A stretch of 18,066 bases of DNA from DASPXY01 sp038227745 (lineage in GTDB: Bacteria > Planctomycetota > Planctomycetia > Gemmatales > Gemmataceae): the NCBI GenBank assembly GCA_038227745.1, contig JBBRPS010000095.1, forward strand, positions 1 to 18,066, given 5' to 3'. Made by a program: the position numbers and the translations under genes. Positions 14,689 through 18,066 of this stretch are shown here, one piece after another. The notes under the pieces were generated by a model that was given only the letters and a program-made list of their open reading frames with translations, was not told where the DNA came from and searched no databases. The first letter of the stretch is position 1; every line of letters starts with the position of its first letter.

Positions 14689-16428
14689 TCACTTCTTCGG
14701 CGCCTTCTGTGGCTGCTGCGCCTTCTCGATCTTCGCCCACGTATCGACCAGCGTCACCGTCCGGTTGAATACCGGCCGCTCCTTCGTCGAGTCCGGATCG
14801 ACGCAGAAATACCCCAGCCGCTCGAACTGGTAGCGCGTCCCCGGCGCCGCGCCGGCGACGCTGGGCTCCACGAACGCCTCGACCACCTCCAGCGACTTCG
14901 GGTTCAGGTTCGAGCGCCAGTCCTTGCCCTCCTCCACCTCGTCGGGGCCCGCCTTCGTGAACAGGTAGTCGTACAGCCGCGCCTCCACCGGCAGCGCGTG
15001 CGCCGCCGACACCCAATGGATCGTCGCCTTCACCTTCCGCCCGTCCGGCGCGTTGCCCCCGCGCGTCGCCGGGTCGTAGGTGCAGTGCAACTCCACCACC
15101 TCACCCTGGGCGTCCTTCACCACGCTCTGGCACGTGATGAAGTAGGCGTAGCGCAGCCGCACCTCGCGCCCCGGCGCCAGGCGGAAGAACTGCTTCGGCG
15201 GATCCTCGCGGAAGTCGTCGCGCTCGAGGTACAGCACTCGCCCGAACGGCACCTTGCGCGTCCCCGCCGCCGGGTCCTCCGGGTTGTTCACCGCCTCCAG
15301 TTCGTCCGACTGCCCCTCCGGGTAGTTGTCGATCACCACCTTGAGCGGCCGCAAAACGCCCATGACGCGCGGCGCCCGCCGGTTCAGGTCCTCGCGGACC
15401 GCGCCTTCCAGGCGCTGCACCTCGATCACGCTGTTGAACTTCGCGACGCCAATGTCCTTGCAGAACTGCCGCACCGCCTCCGGCGTGTAGCCGCGGCGGC
15501 GGATGCCCACGATCGTCGGCATCCGCGGGTCGTCCCAGCCGCGCACGTACTTGCCCGTCACCAGCTCGATCAGCCGCCGCTTCGATAGCACCGTGTACGT
15601 CAGGTTCAGCCGCGCGAACTCAATCTGCTGCGGCGCGTAAATCCCCAGCTCGCGAATGAACCAGTCGTACAGCGGCCGGTGGATCTCGAACTCCAGCGTG
15701 CAAATCGAGTGCGTGATCTTCTCGATCGAGTCCGACTGCCCGTGCGCCCAGTCGTACATCGGGTAGATGCACCAGGCGTCGCCGGTGCGGTGGTGGTGCG
15801 CCCGCATGATGCGGTACAGCACCGGGTCGCGCAGGAGGAAGTTGGGCGAGCTCATGTCGATCTTGGCCCGCAGCGTCCGGGCGCCATCGGGGAACTCGCC
15901 CGCGCGCATGCGGCGAAACAGGTCGAGGTTTTCGTCCACGGAGCGGTTGCGGTACGGGCTCTCCTTGCCGCCCTGCAGGCCGCCGCGGTACTCGGCCACC
16001 TGCTCGGCGGTCAGGTCGCAGACGTACGCCTTCCCCTTCTGGATCAGCTCCTCGGCCCACAGGTAGAGCTGCTCGAAGTAGTCGGAGGCGTAGAACTCGC
16101 GGTCGTCCCCGTCGAAGCCGAGCCAGCGCACGTCGCCCTTGATCGAATCGACGTACTCCTGCTCCTCCCGGGAGGGGTTGGTGTCGTCGTAGCGCAGGTT
16201 GCACTTGCCGCCGTACTCCTGGGGCAGGCCGAAGTTGAGGCAGATCGACTTGGCGTGGCCAATGTGCAGGTAGCCGTTCGGCTCGGGCGGGAAGCGCGTG
16301 TGGACGCGGCCCTGGTACTTGCCGGTGCGGTTGTCCTCGTCGATGATTTCCTGGATGAAGTGCCGGGCGGGGGCCTCTTTCTTCTCCTCGGCGTGCTCGG
16401 GCTTCTTCTTCGGGTTCGGCGTGTCCAT
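14689..16428 (-). CDS. glnS: Glutamine--tRNA ligase
   Basis: Predicted 579-aa cytoplasmic class I aminoacyl-tRNA synthetase that charges tRNA-Gln with glutamine. The HIGH motif is LHIGHAKS (His55 to His58, after TRFPPEPNGY), and the KMSKS-type loop is VLSKRRL at about 278-284. Further family signatures include DDTNPSREEQEYV, WCIYPMYDWAHGQSDSIEKITHSICTLEF (in part) and the C-terminal beta-barrel anticodon-binding region with DDFREDPPKQFFRLAPGREV. Length is close to the usual 550-560 aa, with a charged N-terminal extension (PKKKPEHAEEKKEAP). ATG at 16428 follows AGGAAGG. A TATAAC box (16494-16499, minus strand) may be its -10. The toxin-antitoxin remnant converges on its 3' end. Confidence 0.97.
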   Translation of the reverse strand: MDTPNPKKKPEHAEEKKEAPARHFIQEIIDEDNRTGKYQGRVHTRFPPEPNGYLHIGHAKSICLNFGLPQEYGGKCNLRYDDTNPSREEQEYVDSIKGDVRWLGFDGDDREFYASDYFEQLYLWAEELIQKGKAYVCDLTAEQVAEYRGGLQGGKESPYRNRSVDENLDLFRRMRAGEFPDGARTLRAKIDMSSPNFLLRDPVLYRIMRAHHHRTGDAWCIYPMYDWAHGQSDSIEKITHSICTLEFEIHRPLYDWFIRELGIYAPQQIEFARLNLTYTVLSKRRLIELVTGKYVRGWDDPRMPTIVGIRRRGYTPEAVRQFCKDIGVAKFNSVIEVQRLEGAVREDLNRRAPRVMGVLRPLKVVIDNYPEGQSDELEAVNNPEDPAAGTRKVPFGRVLYLERDDFREDPPKQFFRLAPGREVRLRYAYFITCQSVVKDAQGEVVELHCTYDPATRGGNAPDGRKVKATIHWVSAAHALPVEARLYDYLFTKAGPDEVEEGKDWRSNLNPKSLEVVEAFVEPSVAGAAPGTRYQFERLGYFCVDPDSTKERPVFNRTVTLVDTWAKIEKAQQPQKAPKK

Positions 16429-16545
16429 GAGTACCTTCCTTCGCCTGGGGCGGCGCCCGGGAGAGCGGCGGCCGCCGCGACCTCGTCTCCCGTGTTATAG
16501 CGAATGGGGCTGTCTCGCCGCAGCACCCCCGCGCGGCGCCGCGGC

Positions 16546-16592
16546 AAAGAAAAACCCCGCTGAACTCCCTGCAAGCAGGTCGGACAGCGGGG
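16546..16592 (-). terminator. Intrinsic terminator of the small minus-strand gene
   Basis: Read on the minus strand, CCCCGCTG and CAGCGGGG form an 8-bp outer stem (16555-16592) with an inner CCTGC/GCAGG stem, followed by TTTTTCTTT. This is a textbook rho-independent terminator about 70 nt after the stop of the 66-aa gene. It separates that gene from glnS. Confidence 0.85.
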
Positions 16593-16661
16593 CCGGAACA
16601 GAGAAGAGGCCGATCGGACAGGTAGATGCTACGGCCTCCCCAGGGACCGTGTCAAGAGGAG

Positions 16662-16862
16662 TCAGTTGTGGCTGAAGCGGGGGGAGGCCTGGCGTTCCTC
16701 AAGGACCCGGCCCTCGGGGTCGAGCAGACGGAAGCGGCCCACGGAATAGAGCTGGAGCTGACGCAGGAAGACCTCGCGGGCCTTGGCCTCTGGGCCGCGG
16801 CAGACCACGGTCCAGTTCTCCCCACCCAGCCCGGATTTCTGCACCTGGAACTCGACGGCCAT
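16662..16862 (-). CDS. Small conserved-looking hypothetical protein
   Basis: Predicted 66-aa soluble protein beginning MAVEFQVQKSGLGGENWTVV and containing REVFLRQLQLYSVGRFRLLD. ATG at 16862 has a strong AGGAGG close upstream, and an excellent terminator follows, so it is very probably a real single-gene unit. A TAGAAT box about 40 nt upstream of the start could be its -10. I do not recognise the family. The predicted pattern is alternating beta strands with one helix, with no motif for catalysis or membrane insertion. Confidence 0.75.
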   Translation of the reverse strand: MAVEFQVQKSGLGGENWTVVCRGPEAKAREVFLRQLQLYSVGRFRLLDPEGRVLEERQASPRFSHN

Positions 16863-17174
16863 TATTCTCCTCCTCTCGTTCGTGGTATCAATGACGTTAT
16901 TCTACCGCGCACCGCCAGGGGCGTGTGAAAAGCAAGACCGGTGCCGGTGGGATTACGGCTATCCCGGCGGCGAAAAGCGCGAAATCACCCCGTGCCCCGT
17001 CGATAGACGATACCTGTTGAACTCGCCCCGTGTGTCACAAGAGAGTCGCGCCGCTGTGCAATGTCGGCCCATCGCGCGGCGCGCCGGACGTTTTCTCCGC
17101 CGTGGGGGGTTGAAACCGTTGCGCCGGCGGCGGATAGTGGTGCGGTCCAGACTGTTCTCCAAAGGGAGGTTACC
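16863..17174. other. Intergenic region between divergent genes
   Basis: Holds the upstream region of the 66-aa gene on the minus strand and the promoter candidate at 17110-17138 on the plus strand. Otherwise I see nothing coding or repeated. Confidence 0.6.
17110..17138 (+). promoter_or_regulatory. Candidate sigma-70-type promoter of the SnoaL-like gene
   Basis: TTGAAA (17110-17115), a 17-nt spacer and GATAGT (17133-17138). The predicted start leaves a leader of about 30 nt, enough for the GGGAGG ribosome site ahead of the GTG at 17175. Confidence 0.45.
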
Positions 17175-17612
17175 GTGACGGCGCCACAGCTCGAAGCCAT
17201 CTGGGCGGACCACCTCGCGGGCGAGTTCGCCACCAAGGATGTCGAGGCCACTCTCGCCACCATGGTGGACGACGCCTACGTCAACCACATGCCGGTCAAC
17301 ACCGGCGGCCGCGGCAAGGAGCAACTGCGGGCGTTCTACCGCGACGACTTCATCCCCTCCTGGCCCGACGACCTGCAGATAACGCCGCTCAACCGCGTCG
17401 TCGGCGACGGCCAGCTCGTCGAGGAACTGCGGCTGCGCTTCACGCACAGCAGGCAGATGGACTGGTTCCTCCCCGGCGTGCCGCCGACCCACAGGCCGGT
17501 GGACATCCACCTCGTCGTCGTCGTGCAGTTCCGCGGCGACAAGCTGGCGTGCGAGCGCATCTACTGGGACCAGGCGACCGTGCTGCGCCAGCTCGGGCTG
17601 CCCCTCGTCTGA
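17175..17612 (+). CDS. SnoaL/NTF2-like protein (ester-cyclase type)
   Basis: Predicted 145-aa cytoplasmic protein of the cone-shaped NTF2/SnoaL fold. Characteristic stretches are EFATKDVEATLATMVDDAYV at the N-terminus, GRGKEQLRAFYRDDFIPSWP in the middle, and DWFLPGVPPTHRPVDIHLVV then ERIYWDQATVLRQLGL at the end. This closely matches the SnoaL-like group often annotated as nuclear transport factor 2 family proteins. The actual reaction, if any, is unknown. GTG at 17175 has GGGAGG 5 nt upstream and a promoter candidate just before; the upstream open frame to 17061 spans that promoter and lacks homology. A palindrome follows 6 nt after the stop. Confidence 0.85.
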   Translation: MTAPQLEAIWADHLAGEFATKDVEATLATMVDDAYVNHMPVNTGGRGKEQLRAFYRDDFIPSWPDDLQITPLNRVVGDGQLVEELRLRFTHSRQMDWFLPGVPPTHRPVDIHLVVVVQFRGDKLACERIYWDQATVLRQLGLPLV

Positions 17613-17617
17613 GGGGG

Positions 17618-17671
17618 AAAGCGAACGCGGCTGACGTCGCTCTGACCGATGGCGTCAGCCGCGTTCGCTTT
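17618..17671. repeat. Palindrome directly after the SnoaL-like gene
   Basis: AAAGCGAACGCGGCTGACG (17618-17636) pairs perfectly with 17653-17671, giving 19-bp arms around a 16-nt loop. It starts 6 nt after the stop codon and may act as a terminator, but no T-run follows on the plus strand. It looks like a third palindromic repeat type. Confidence 0.75.
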
Positions 17672-17979
17672 GGGAAACAGGCGACCAAGGCGAGAAAAGC
17701 CGCGGCGATGACGCACCTGCGCGTCCCCGGACAGGAGAAAAAAAGCGCGCTCCCTCGCCGGTTGCGCGGCCGAATCCGCATAAACCTGGTGAAGGCGGAG
17801 GCGAGTCATTGAGGGGCGGCTGGCCCCAGCGGCGAGGGCATTCTCCCCCGGCGAAGGCCGGCCCTCACCCCTTTCGCCCTCCCCAATCCGGAGCATCTTT
17901 TTGAGGAATTAGCCGGCGGGACGCCCGCCGTTTACATAGAGGTTTCTGTCAAACCTTCCTACTATCCCGACAGGCTCGC
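17672..17979. other. Non-coding stretch
   Basis: No gene recognised. It includes a small hairpin CGGCGGG-ACG-CCCGCCG (17914-17930) followed by only TTT. Confidence 0.55.
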
Positions 17980-18066
17980 CTTGTAGGGTGGGCACTGCCC
18001 ACCGGTCGCTCCACGGTGGGCAGTGCCCACCCTACAAGTCGAGGAGCGACCGGTGGGCAGTGCCCA
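17980..18066. repeat. Nested palindromic repeat, family D, cut by the window end
   Basis: Perfect 25-bp arms at 17980-18004 and 18014-18038, beginning CTTGTAGGGTGGGCACTGCC. From 18044 a further partial unit (GAGCGACCGGTGGGCAGTGC) is the reverse complement of 17989-18011 and continues off the end. The units overlap, so the element is nested or tandem. Confidence 0.85.

Noticed and set aside
17914..17930. Intrinsic terminator
   Set aside because: A 7-bp stem is followed by only three T and no gene ends directly before it.
17980..18066. CRISPR array
   Set aside because: Units are self-complementary and overlapping, with no unique spacers and no cas genes nearby.

Overview
The window looks like chromosomal DNA from a high-GC planctomycete, most likely a Gemmata-type (Gemmataceae) bacterium. 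That is inferred from four things: an ECF sigma factor overlapping a Ser/Thr kinase with TPR repeats, a surface protein with the LEPLExR N-terminal motif, a fused sugar-dehydrogenase/diheme cytochrome, and many perfect palindromic repeats between genes. No rRNA, tRNA, CRISPR array, transposase or phage gene was found.

Layout. 0.1-2.8 kb (minus strand): an FGGY carbohydrate kinase and a secreted alpha/beta hydrolase, with palindromic repeats at 1-51 and 1806-1862. 3.1-7.25 kb (plus): an ECF sigma factor, a membrane Ser/Thr kinase whose start overlaps the sigma gene's end, and a secreted protein with three Ig-like repeats. A shared GCGGTTG...CGCGCGCCC element lies upstream of the sigma gene and of the secreted protein. 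7.3-10.1 kb (plus): a 110-aa protein resembling an isolated sigma region 2, then a large hybrid histidine kinase with receiver, LOV, HisKA, ATPase and receiver domains. Its LOV domain has the complete flavin-cysteine motif, so it is probably a blue-light sensor. A small PilZ-type gene converges on it, with a near-consensus promoter of its own.

10.6-13.5 kb: a hypothetical plus-strand gene and a minus-strand dehydrogenase/cytochrome converge on a large inverted repeat that carries both reading frames past their natural ends. 13.5-14.6 kb: palindromic repeats, then a toxin-antitoxin pair with a near-consensus promoter, an intact antitoxin and a frameshifted toxin. 14.7-16.9 kb (minus): glutaminyl-tRNA synthetase and a small conserved-looking gene followed by a clear intrinsic terminator. 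17.1-17.6 kb (plus): a SnoaL/NTF2-like protein. The rest is repeats, running off the window end.

How the genes may work together. The 3.1-10.4 kb stretch is rich in signalling genes: a sigma/kinase pair, a surface protein with a shared upstream element, a sigma-like small protein, a light-sensing kinase and a possible c-di-GMP effector. That they form one circuit is a hypothesis from proximity and the shared element only. The other genes look like ordinary metabolic or housekeeping functions.
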